This document shows, one piece after another, positions 37,573-46,161 of a stretch of DNA of 64,000 bases. The translations under genes and the position numbers were made by a program. Positions within the stretch are counted from its first letter, which is position 1. Every line of letters begins with the position of its first letter. The notes below the pieces were generated by a model. That model was not told the DNA's origin, did not search any database, and saw only the letters and a program-made list of their open reading frames with translations. This stretch comes from Lenzites betulinus (lineage: Eukaryota; Basidiomycota; Agaricomycetes; Polyporales; Polyporaceae), in the NCBI GenBank assembly GCA_022264855.1, contig JABYQU010000046.1:186001-250000 (forward strand). The letters run 5' to 3'.

Positions 37573-38898
37573 TCAATCCTCATCCGCCTCTTGCTCGCGG
37601 ATCTCCCGCTCAAGCCGCTCCCGTTCTGCCTGTCGCATTCGCAGCAGAGTCAGTGACTCGTAATCCACCCCAGGGACGTCGGTTGACGCCGCAGGTGCCT
37701 GTGGGGCTGAGCTGACGTCCGGCTAGATAATCTGCGCGTCAATGACATGGCGCCGCGACGAGACAGGAGGTACTGACAAATGTGGAGGGAAACGAGGAGA
37801 ACGCGGACGACGACGCGCTATGAGCGCTCGGTGGAGGTGCCGCTTTTGAATCGGACGACGTAGTCGGTGCAAGGGACGGGGGCGGTTTCGATCCACTGTC
37901 GCTGGGACGTGTCCCCAACTTGCCCATCTTCTTCAGCCACCCTATGAGCTCGGGCTCCTTCCCCTCCGCCCAATCGACCTCGATGTCGGAGAGGCCGTTC
38001 TCGGCGTGCCCGCTCGCACAAACCGCAGCGAATGCGCCGACGATCTGCGTGAAAGGCACGAGTGCCGTGGCGCGCTTCGGTTTCTTGGGCGGCGCGGGCT
38101 TCAGCGAGAAGACGATTGAAGCATCGTCTAGTGGCCCGAAAGGTGTGAGGAGGGCCCCGATATTCGTCGCGGATGTGAGCGCAGGACGGGAGGCTAGCGT
38201 GTACTTGACGCGGACTGTGGTATCCAGCGGACCTGCCATGGAGTCAATATAAGAGGTCTGCCACACATATATATTGCTGACCTATGGAAGGCGGCTCCGG
38301 ACCTGAGCCCGCATCCTGGGCCGTCTCCGCGCGTTCGCGCTCCCGCCGCTGAAGGTCTTTCTCCCGGTCTTCACGCAACCGCCTGCCTTCTTCCATTATC
38401 CGTTCGTTCTCCCTGAACCGCTCCTTCTTCTGCGCCTCGGTCTCTGTGCGCGCTTTCTTGAATGCCCGTTCCCGCTCCTCGAGCTCGTCCACCAGTCCCT
38501 TCCGCTTCGCGTCGAACTGGGCGAAGCGCTCCTTCCGCGCGTTCTTCAAGCGCAGTTTGGCGTCCAGCGCCATCCGCCGGAGCGGGTCCAGCAGCAGCTC
38601 ATGTGCCTGGTGTAGCTCATGGAACTTGCGGGCTGGACAGAACGGATGAGAGACGAGAAAACAAATAATTGTTTGACGACGTACCTGCGTCCGGGTTGCC
38701 TCGATTCTTCGTAGATGGACTTGGTTAGAAGACGCGTTCAAAAGGCGTGCAGGCGTGATAGAGCTCGGAAACACTCACCCTGTCCGGATGGACCTTGAGC
38801 GACCTTTGTCGATACGCTTTTCGTATGTCTGCCTCGGACGCCTCTACGGTCAACTCGAGGAGTTCGTACGGGTTTATATCCTCCTCTGTGGTAGACAT
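37573..38898 (-). CDS. J-domain splicing protein, DNAJC17/Cwf23-like
   Basis: Hsp40 co-chaperone of the DNAJC17/Cwf23 type, linked to the spliceosome. Minus strand start MSTTEEDINPYELLEL at 38898. The J domain continues ADIRKAYRQRSLKVHPDR, with the HPD motif that stimulates Hsp70, then NRGNPDA, KFHELHQAHELLLDP. A long charged helix follows (LKNARKERFAQFDAKRKG, ERERAFKKARTETEAQKKER). The C-terminal part is an RRM-like domain, TVRVKYTLASRPALTSATNI to FSLKPAPPKKPKRATALV and IEVDWAEGKEPELIGWLKK. The last exon ends REIREQEADED with TGA at 37575-37573. The start codon lies only 75 bp from the left end of a retrotransposon, so its native promoter has been separated from it. Confidence 0.88.
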
Positions 38899-38972
38899 CA
38901 CGAAAAGAGAAGTACGTCGCGATGATGGGTTAGAGCAACAGTGTGAACAGTTCGCCGAGCGGGGAGGAGAGA

Positions 38973-39133
38973 AGGAAGCGTGATGTTCCGCCTGCGCGAG
39001 GAACGAGCGCCGGCGCAACGGATGCTTACTAAGCGTGAGATCGAATGTGGAAGTGGGCGGAACGCGCGTCGGCGCGTCGTGCCTTTTACTTCCGCCCACT
39101 TCCCCATATCTCTCTCTGGAATCCTCTTTTGCC
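38973..39133 (+). repeat. Left terminal repeat A1 of the retrotransposon
   Basis: 161 bp, same as 44377-44537 (A2) and 44809-44969 (A3). It contains a perfect 14-bp inverted repeat: GGAAGTGGGCGGAA at 39049-39062 and its complement at 39090-39103. It probably carries promoter signals for the element. Confidence 0.9.
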
Positions 39134-39166
39134 GAAAAAAAGCTCTCTAGCCAACATCCAGCCGAT

Positions 39167-40702
39167 ATGGTCGCTACAAACAGACCCGAGTCCGCAAAAG
39201 GCAAAGGAGTAGAGATTTTAGACGGGAACGGGGAATCCCAGACCGCATATAGCCACACCCAGGACAGTGACGCCCAACCTAATCAAGGAGCCGAAGGGTC
39301 GGCCCAGGCACAGGCTAGTGGCTCGAGGCTGCGCAGCCTCTCGGTCGAGTATCTGGGGGAGAACAAGGGAATGGAAGACGACCGCATCGTCATCGACGAA
39401 GAAATGGGCGAGGAGTCGGTGGACGGCAACGAAGGGGGATACCCCGGGGGGAACGGTGTCAGAATGGCAAAGCTCGACGACATGCTGAATGATATATTAC
39501 AACAGCCGGAGGATATCAAGCGCGACATCATCACCCTCATGAAGCTCGGCCTGCAGCGCGAGACGGGGGTCGATCTGAACACACTCAGACCCGACTTGGT
39601 GGCGCATTTAGCGAGGGACGCAGGTCGAGAAGAGCGTTCAACGGCGGAGGCGCCCGCAGCGGCGGCAACAACGACCCCGATGATCCCGTCGGCGCTCATC
39701 ATGGACGCGCCCGATGCTCCGGACATATTCGACCAGAGACACGTGGCATTCCATCCTCAACTTCTCGAGATGCTAAAGAGCGGATGGCACGTCCCGCTGA
39801 CCGCGATGACTACAGCGGCCCTGAAATCTCTGAACAGAGATTCATCGAAGCTCAAATCCTCCAAGAAGGTTTCGATGGACGGGCAGACCCAGAGGGTCCT
39901 AGAGCTCGGGGTCTTCGGTGACGAGGAGACTATGACGTCCGAGGATTGGCAGGAGGCTTGGAAGAACTTCCTGCGCATGGCGGGCAGGATCATGGGGGCG
40001 GCCGAGGCCGAGCGCTGGCGCGATCACTTCGAATTTCTCACAGATCACGACGACTTCCGGTCGGATTTCCAGACACTGCTCGAATTCGACATCCGACTCC
40101 GCACAGACTGGTTCAACGCGGACAAGTTTCGGAAGCCTAAGTTCGTGGTGGGATCAGCTAACTACTGCCAAGTACTCGACAAGATGCAGGTCAACAGCCT
40201 GCGCGCAAAGCTGAGCGCCCGCGACGCGCGCGACACGCGGCGGGATACCACGGATCGGCGCGAGCGATCGGGAGAGCGGGGGTTTGATCGCGGCGGCGAC
40301 CGCCACGATCGGAACGACCGCGGGCAGGACAAGAACGACCGCGGGCAGGACAAGTACGACCGGTACGATGGCCGAAACGGGCGAGGAGCGAAAACCTTTC
40401 AGGGAGGCAGGTCGTCCGCGTCTGCGGGACCCCTCTGCCTCGTCTGTTCCGAGAGCGGACACACGTCGGTATCGTGCCGAAAGTCCACGTTGGTCGGCAG
40501 CGGGAAGCCCGCGTACGCCACCTACAGCAACGGGAAACTCATGGCCCATCGCACCCGCGTCTCCATCTGCATGGGTTGGAACCTCGGGGCATCCAGCCCC
40601 TGTAAGTCGCGCCTCTGCCCGGACCCCCACCGATCAAGCTACCACGTCTGTTCCTTCTGTGGTTCCCCCGACCATATTGCCACGTCGCGTAAATGCCTCT
40701 GA
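39167..40702 (+). CDS. Gag-like zinc-knuckle protein of the retrotransposon
   Basis: 511-residue open frame from ATG 39167 (MVATNRPESAKGKG) to TGA 40700-40702. It is the presumed nucleocapsid of the element, binding the RNA template. The N-terminal half is acidic and low complexity; the middle is helical. A basic Arg/Asp/Gly-rich stretch (RGFDRGGDRHDRNDRG) precedes two CCHC-like knuckles: CLVCSESGHTSVSC (CX2CX4HX4C) and CSFCGSPDHIATSRKC (CX2CX4HX6C). The frame is also open upstream of this ATG into A1. It overlaps the RT frame, which is in the +1 phase. Confidence 0.8.
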   Translation: MVATNRPESAKGKGVEILDGNGESQTAYSHTQDSDAQPNQGAEGSAQAQASGSRLRSLSVEYLGENKGMEDDRIVIDEEMGEESVDGNEGGYPGGNGVRMAKLDDMLNDILQQPEDIKRDIITLMKLGLQRETGVDLNTLRPDLVAHLARDAGREERSTAEAPAAAATTTPMIPSALIMDAPDAPDIFDQRHVAFHPQLLEMLKSGWHVPLTAMTTAALKSLNRDSSKLKSSKKVSMDGQTQRVLELGVFGDEETMTSEDWQEAWKNFLRMAGRIMGAAEAERWRDHFEFLTDHDDFRSDFQTLLEFDIRLRTDWFNADKFRKPKFVVGSANYCQVLDKMQVNSLRAKLSARDARDTRRDTTDRRERSGERGFDRGGDRHDRNDRGQDKNDRGQDKYDRYDGRNGRGAKTFQGGRSSASAGPLCLVCSESGHTSVSCRKSTLVGSGKPAYATYSNGKLMAHRTRVSICMGWNLGASSPCKSRLCPDPHRSSYHVCSFCGSPDHIATSRKCL

Positions 40703-42712
40703 GGACGGGGAGCGCGAGAGGATAGTCACGCCATACGACGCGGACACGTGGGATTCTATCCTGTCCCGGCTTGATCTCACTCACTTGCATCAGGATCTCG
40801 CGTCGCGATTGCGAACGGGGTTCCCGATCGGGGACATGCCACCGATCTTAGAAACGAAAACTCCAAAAAACCACGCGGGCGCCGTCGAACACCAAGACTT
40901 CGTCCGGGAGTATATCTCCGAACAGACCGAACAAGGGCGCATGAGCGGGCCCTACACTCGCGCGCAGGTAGAACATATCTTGGGATCTCCTTTCATCTCC
41001 TCTCCGCTATCAGTCATCGAGAAATCCACACCTGGGAAGCTTCGCCTAATTCAAAACTGTTCCTTCGAAGACGAAGAGGGCCTGTCAGTAAACGGGAGAA
41101 TCGACGCAAACATGTTCCCAACGAGATGGGGGACGGCAGCGCATGTAGCTGAAATTGTGAGTTTAATTCCATTAAAATTGCGAGTGCGGACACTGTGCGC
41201 GGAACTAGGAACTCGCCGTCAGTCAACAGCTGCACAGCCTCAAACGGCAAAGTACGAGTGGCGTGCTATTGCGCGCGCACTGTGGATGTCATCGCGCATA
41301 TTGTGCAGGATTGGAAGGCGCATATTGTGCAGGATTGGAAGGCGCATATAGCGCGGGATTCGAAGCGCACATGGCGCGGGATTTCATACGCTATCGCGTG
41401 GATTCCGAATGAGAGCGCATATCGCGCGGGATTATCGCGCGATGCGCGCTCCCAGGGATCGAGATGCTCGTATCGGGAGACACGACGCTGATTTCGCAAA
41501 GATTGCAAACGCCCCCGCAGGGACGAGAGTCGCCGCTCTTGACGTGGACGCGGCGTTCCGGAACATCCCCGTCCTCCCCGATCACAAGGCGTACCTTGTG
41601 GTGCAGTGCGGGGAGGGAGAATTCTTCATCGATCACGTCGTCTGCTTTGGCATAGCATCTGGGGTTGGATTGCAAGGGGCCGTGATGGACGCGCTAGTCG
41701 ACGTCCTGGATACGCTCGGCCTGGGGCCCAACATCAAGTGGGTCGACGATTTGTTCAACTTCGTGATGCCGACGGGCGGCGGCCCGGATCCAGGCACGTT
41801 CACATACGGACATGATCTGCAGTCGATATTGGACGTGTCAACCCCTCTTGGGGTGCCGTGGAGTGTGGCGAAATGGCCGACGGCGGGGCATGCAGATACG
41901 GGCATCTATTCGGGCTTCTTATGGGACATCCCGAGGCGCGAGGTATCCTTACCTGAAGCGAAGCGCGAGAAGTACCTGAGGAAGGTATCCGAGTTCCTCA
42001 TAGCCTGCGAAGGGGGCCGCATCGGATGGAAGGACGCGCTAAGTGTTAACGGGACCTTATCTCACATAACGTTCGTCTACCCGCAGGGCCGTACCTTCCT
42101 CACAAATCTCTGCAACTTCATTGCGCGCTTCGGCGCGCGCCCGGCGATCTACGCGACGAGATATCCGCCTCGGTCTCTACTCTCCGACCTGCGGTGGTGG
42201 AAGGGCATTCTGGAACAACGGGGGCTGGCGCGATCACTGGAGGCCCGGGGCGCGCTTCGGGACTTGGACGTCTGGGTGGACGCGTCGGAATGGGGGATCG
42301 GCCTCGTAATCGGGAACGCGTGCGCGGCGTGGCGCTGGCGTGGCGAGAGGAAAGCCTGGAGAGGCGACGGTCGCGACATCGGATGGGCAGAGATGGTGGG
42401 CATGGAGCTCGCAACTCGGTACCTGGAGCAAGAGGGCTGGTCGAACGCGGACCTCTTGGTGAGGGGGGACAACATGGGGTCATCGGCGCCATCCTGCGCG
42501 GCCGATGCAGAAACTTTCAATCCAACAGCTCGATCCGAAGGATCGAAGTCATCGGGATGGCGCGGAACATCAGAACAGTCCCGCAGTACGTGAACACGAA
42601 GGAGAATCGAGCGGACGCGGTATCACGCGGCATACCCGGACGCTTGGCGCGACTCCCTATCCGCTTCTCACTCCCGCCGGAGCTCGAGCCCTACTTGGTG
42701 CTTGATGCCTAG
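40368..42712 (+). pseudogene. Reverse transcriptase-RNase H of the retrotransposon, frame broken
   Basis: Frame begins inside the Gag gene; first ATG in phase is 40368, but the true start is uncertain. RT fingers and palm: KSTPGKLRLIQNCSFEDEEG, SVNGRIDANMFPTRWG, AALDVDAAFRNIPVL (first catalytic Asp) and IKWVDDLFNF (the DD pair). RNase H: LDVWVDASEWGIGLVIG, MVGMELATRYLEQE, LVRGDNMG, and after a one-base shift VIGAILRGRCRNF and TKENRADAVSRG. Two breaks are seen: a 345-nt stretch at 41157-41501 that could be an intron (GTGAGT...CAAAG) and joins phases exactly, and a one-base loss in the G run at 42476-42479 that truncates RNase H. The protein ends LEPYLVLDA, overlapping the recombinase start. 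Confidence 0.8.
41294..41388 (+). repeat. 24-bp minisatellite inside the RT insert
   Basis: About four copies of a 24-bp unit beginning GCGCATATTGTGCAGGATTG, at 41294, 41318, 41342 and 41366. The first two are identical and the later ones diverge. It lies within the 345-nt interruption of the reverse transcriptase frame, and GCGCATAT-like echoes continue to about 41445. Confidence 0.85.
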
Positions 42713-44040
42713 GATCCGGAAAATACCCGCGCGCGCAAGTGCGAGCGCGCGGCGTGAGGGGGAGGCCGAACCGCACGTCCTAGGGAGACGGGCGGGAACG
42801 ACTCTACCGCGACCCAAAACGCCGCGAATACGAAAACCCCGAAAACCTAGACCTGAGAATCGAATAGAAGAATCCGCGCTGCGACCACATGTCCTCGCGG
42901 AGGACCGAATAGCATCTTGGACCACGCCCCACGCGAGCGCCTTACGAACGAGTCTCAACACCTTCTTGCCGGCCGACGGCCTCGCCCTTCTCTTTGACAC
43001 CATGCTCCGCGCGATCGAACCGGACACCCGGAAGAACTACGGGGCCGGACTGCTCCGCTTCAATCAATATTGCGACTGCGTAAACATCCCCGAGTCCGCG
43101 CGCATGCCGGCGAGCGAATTCCTCCTGGCGGCTTTCATTGCAACTTGGGCGGGGAAGGTCGCCCGCACAACCATCGACACATGGCTCGCGGGGCTCGCAT
43201 TCTGGCATACCATCAATGGCGCTACCTGGAACGGGAGCCGCGTGCTCAAAATGACCTGTCAGGCCGCACTGCGCCTGGAACCGGGGAAGAAGGCCAAGCG
43301 GCCCCCTGTAACCCTCGAACATATGCACGCGCTCAAGATCGGGCTCGATCTGAGCGACGCCTTTGATGCGGCCGTTTACGCGCTGGCATGCGCAGCATTC
43401 TGGGGATGCCGAAGGTATGCACATAGACGGGTTTCCAAGTCTGATCTGACAGCATATCAGGCTCGGCGAGCTGTTGCTGCCTTCCGCAAACGCCTTTGAC
43501 ACAGAGAAGCACGTCGCGAGGGGCGCGAAGCCAGCTTTCCGCGTGCTTCCGGGCGGCGCAACATACGCAATATTCCACATCCCATGGACGAAGACGACAA
43601 AAATGGCGGGGGCGGACATCATTCTGACGGCCAACAGTGACGCCACCAATCCGGTGCTCGCGCTTCGACATCACCTCCAGGCCAACGCCGCAATCCCTGA
43701 TTCGGCACCTCTGTTCGCATTTGAAACAGCGAGCGGGGGCTGGGCCCCGATGACGCGCACCTGGTTCCTCGATCGCTGCAACGCGGTTTGGGAGGCGGCC
43801 AAGCTCGATAAGCTGCAAGGCCATTGTTTCCGTATCGGAGGAGCCACGGAGTTGCTGCTCAGGGGCGTACACCCCGACGTCGTCGCCACGCAAGGGGGAT
43901 GGAAATCGCGCGCTTTCCTAGAATACTGGCGGAAGATCGAATCGATCTTGCCGCTCTTCATCTCTGACTCGTTTACCAAATCCCGCCTGCAGCTAGTAGA
44001 ACGATCCATGCACGCCTTCAAGAAGAAGCATAACTTGTAA
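42705..44040 (+). CDS. Tyrosine recombinase of the retrotransposon
   Basis: DNA-cutting and joining enzyme that integrates the element as a circle. Start ATG 42705 overlaps the RT stop. The N-terminal core-binding domain includes PDTRKNYGAGLLRFNQYCD. The catalytic domain has the first arginine in GCRRLGEL, formed by splicing a 46-nt intron at 43415-43460 (CGA AG|gtatgc...cag|G CTC). Then come the HxxR box QGHCFRIGGATELLL, GGWKSRAF and the nucleophile tyrosine in LEYWRK. All expected residues (R, H, R, W/H, Y) are present. It ends HAFKKKHNL, TAA at 44038-44040. Similar in style to Ngaro recombinases of fungi. Confidence 0.88.
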
Positions 44041-44144
44041 TGATAATTATACAATCTCGGAGCTCTCGGAACCAGCTGCGATCGCAGCTCGCGGTAAGGG
44101 GTGTCGGGTCGCGCAAAGGTCGAGCCCGACTGTTGTGCTCGCTG

Positions 44145-44376
44145 AGGTGGTGAGTCGAACTCGCCACTTCGCGCTCAAGCCAGGCTCGCATGAGCCGCCG
44201 GTCCCTCGCGAGGAATATCCTCGCCCGGCGCTTTCGCGCCGGACCTCCCGCTCGGAGGTCACGTGACCGGCAGGCCTCTTCGAGGCCGGCTTTTCCCCTT
44301 ACCCCCGGATGTTCGGATGCAGCCTGAGTGCTGCAACTCTTATCTGACACGAATCCCATCGGTCGTACACGCTATT
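44145..44376 (+). repeat. Internal repeat B1 of the retrotransposon
   Basis: 232 bp, repeated identically at 44577-44808 (B2) and 45009-45240 (B3). It is rich in short hairpins (GTGGTGAGT..ACTCGCCAC; CCGGCGCTTTCGCGCCGG; GGTCACGTGACC; GGCAGGCCTCTTCGAGGCCG). It follows the recombinase stop by about 100 bp. Confidence 0.88.
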
Positions 44377-45240
44377 AGGAAGCGTGATGTTCCGCCTGCG
44401 CGAGGAACGAGCGCCGGCGCAACGGATGCTTACTAAGCGTGAGATCGAATGTGGAAGTGGGCGGAACGCGCGTCGGCGCGTCGTGCCTTTTACTTCCGCC
44501 CACTTCCCCATATCTCTCTCTGGAATCCTCTTTTGCCCCACCCTCCACTCCCTCTTATTGAGATATACTAGTGCTCAGGTGGTGAGTCGAACTCGCCACT
44601 TCGCGCTCAAGCCAGGCTCGCATGAGCCGCCGGTCCCTCGCGAGGAATATCCTCGCCCGGCGCTTTCGCGCCGGACCTCCCGCTCGGAGGTCACGTGACC
44701 GGCAGGCCTCTTCGAGGCCGGCTTTTCCCCTTACCCCCGGATGTTCGGATGCAGCCTGAGTGCTGCAACTCTTATCTGACACGAATCCCATCGGTCGTAC
44801 ACGCTATTAGGAAGCGTGATGTTCCGCCTGCGCGAGGAACGAGCGCCGGCGCAACGGATGCTTACTAAGCGTGAGATCGAATGTGGAAGTGGGCGGAACG
44901 CGCGTCGGCGCGTCGTGCCTTTTACTTCCGCCCACTTCCCCATATCTCTCTCTGGAATCCTCTTTTGCCCCACCCTCCACTCCCTCTTATTGAGATATAC
45001 TAGTGCTCAGGTGGTGAGTCGAACTCGCCACTTCGCGCTCAAGCCAGGCTCGCATGAGCCGCCGGTCCCTCGCGAGGAATATCCTCGCCCGGCGCTTTCG
45101 CGCCGGACCTCCCGCTCGGAGGTCACGTGACCGGCAGGCCTCTTCGAGGCCGGCTTTTCCCCTTACCCCCGGATGTTCGGATGCAGCCTGAGTGCTGCAA
45201 CTCTTATCTGACACGAATCCCATCGGTCGTACACGCTATT
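44377..45240 (+). repeat. Two tandem 432-bp A-spacer-B units at the right end
   Basis: Unit 1 is 44377-44808 and unit 2 is 44809-45240. Each is A (161 bp), a 39-bp spacer starting CCACCCTCCACTCC, and B (232 bp). The two look identical by eye. A standard Ngaro right end has only one such unit, so one is extra. Confidence 0.9.
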
Positions 45241-45247
45241 AGGAAGC

Positions 45248-46161
45248 AGTGAGCAAGTATTTGGCAAGTATAAGTGAGTGTACATATATCAGTACTATAT
45301 TTCCATCATCGTAGGCGTTACGTAATATTGTGCACCGCTATGAGGACCTACGTCATTGAGACTTGACTTAACTGTATTGTTATCACTATCCTCCACCTTA
45401 CTTCTACCTCCGGTGCGGGTACAACATGGCCTCCTCATCTTCATACCGTCACCATCTTCATCCCATCTTCCAGCAGTGCTCCCGTCGCTACTGCTCTCTA
45501 GCACCAATACCCACCCCGACATCAGCAAAAGTGCACGCCCGAATGTATAGTCGCACATACGTATGCATACCTGGTGCGGCAATATATATATATTGTACCC
45601 ACACAAAGGTATCCTTGCGAGCTATGACGCACCTCCGATTGAGTGTATACCTTGGCGCGGCATCGTATACCCATATAGCATTGTGTACATCAGCAGTGTG
45701 ATACAAGGGTATGGAGTGAACTACCAGGTCTATGTACGTATACAACCAAATGCTAATCTATACTTACATGACACATTACAAAGTGTTCCCGCGCAGATTG
45801 GAGCCAGTTTCCCATAATCACACCGGGATAGGGCAGCGGAATCGTGCTTTTATTCAGACACAGGGCGGCGGGATGATCCCGGAAGGCAGTACATGCGTAA
45901 TACGGAGTAGTCTAGGGTTATATAGCTCGAGCGAGGGAGAGTGGAACGAAGGCATGGGGCGAGTGATGAGAGCAGCAAGATAGCAGCAAGGAACCGGCTA
46001 CTTAGGGGCAGCCGGCACGGCCGGTGGCCGAGAGGGACTGGATCGAACGTGAGGGACTGGATCAAATGTGAGGTGGCCGCAAAGGAGAGGCAGGTGGCGG
46101 CGGCTGGGCATCACACGCCGTCTGCGGCGGCCGACGAGCGACTGGGTGACCTAGTGCAGAG
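45248..46161. other. Intergenic, right flank of retrotransposon
   Basis: About 0.9 kb. Its left end was probably next to the J-protein promoter before the retrotransposon inserted. It contains a short AT dinucleotide run near 45583 and no recognised gene. It is also the 3' flank of the DUF6698 gene. Confidence 0.55.

Larger units (their letters stand above)
38973..45247 (+). mobile_element. Ngaro-type (DIRS order) tyrosine-recombinase retrotransposon
   Basis: 6.3-kb element with three overlapping reading frames in the order Gag-like, reverse transcriptase/RNase H, tyrosine recombinase, and no integrase, protease or long terminal repeats. The ends are split direct repeats: A1 at the left; then B1, A2, B2 and an additional A3, B3 at the right. 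A1-(ORFs)-B1-A2-B2 is the known Ngaro plan; DIRS1-like elements have inverted repeats instead, and no methyltransferase domain was seen. The repeat copies look identical by eye, so insertion is recent. No target-site duplication is seen, as expected for recombinase-mediated insertion. A single frameshift in RNase H and an inserted stretch in the RT frame make autonomy of this copy uncertain. Confidence 0.9.

Noticed and set aside
44145..44225. tRNA-like sequence in the B repeats (minus strand has GAGTTCGACTCA, like a B box)
   Set aside because: No acceptor or anticodon stem could be built around it and the T stem is mismatched. It is better explained as one of several hairpins of the repeat.
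38973..45247. LTR retrotransposon (Gypsy or Copia) or a Crypton
   Set aside because: There is no protease or DDE integrase, and ends are split direct repeats, not LTRs. Unlike Cryptons it has a reverse transcriptase and RNase H.
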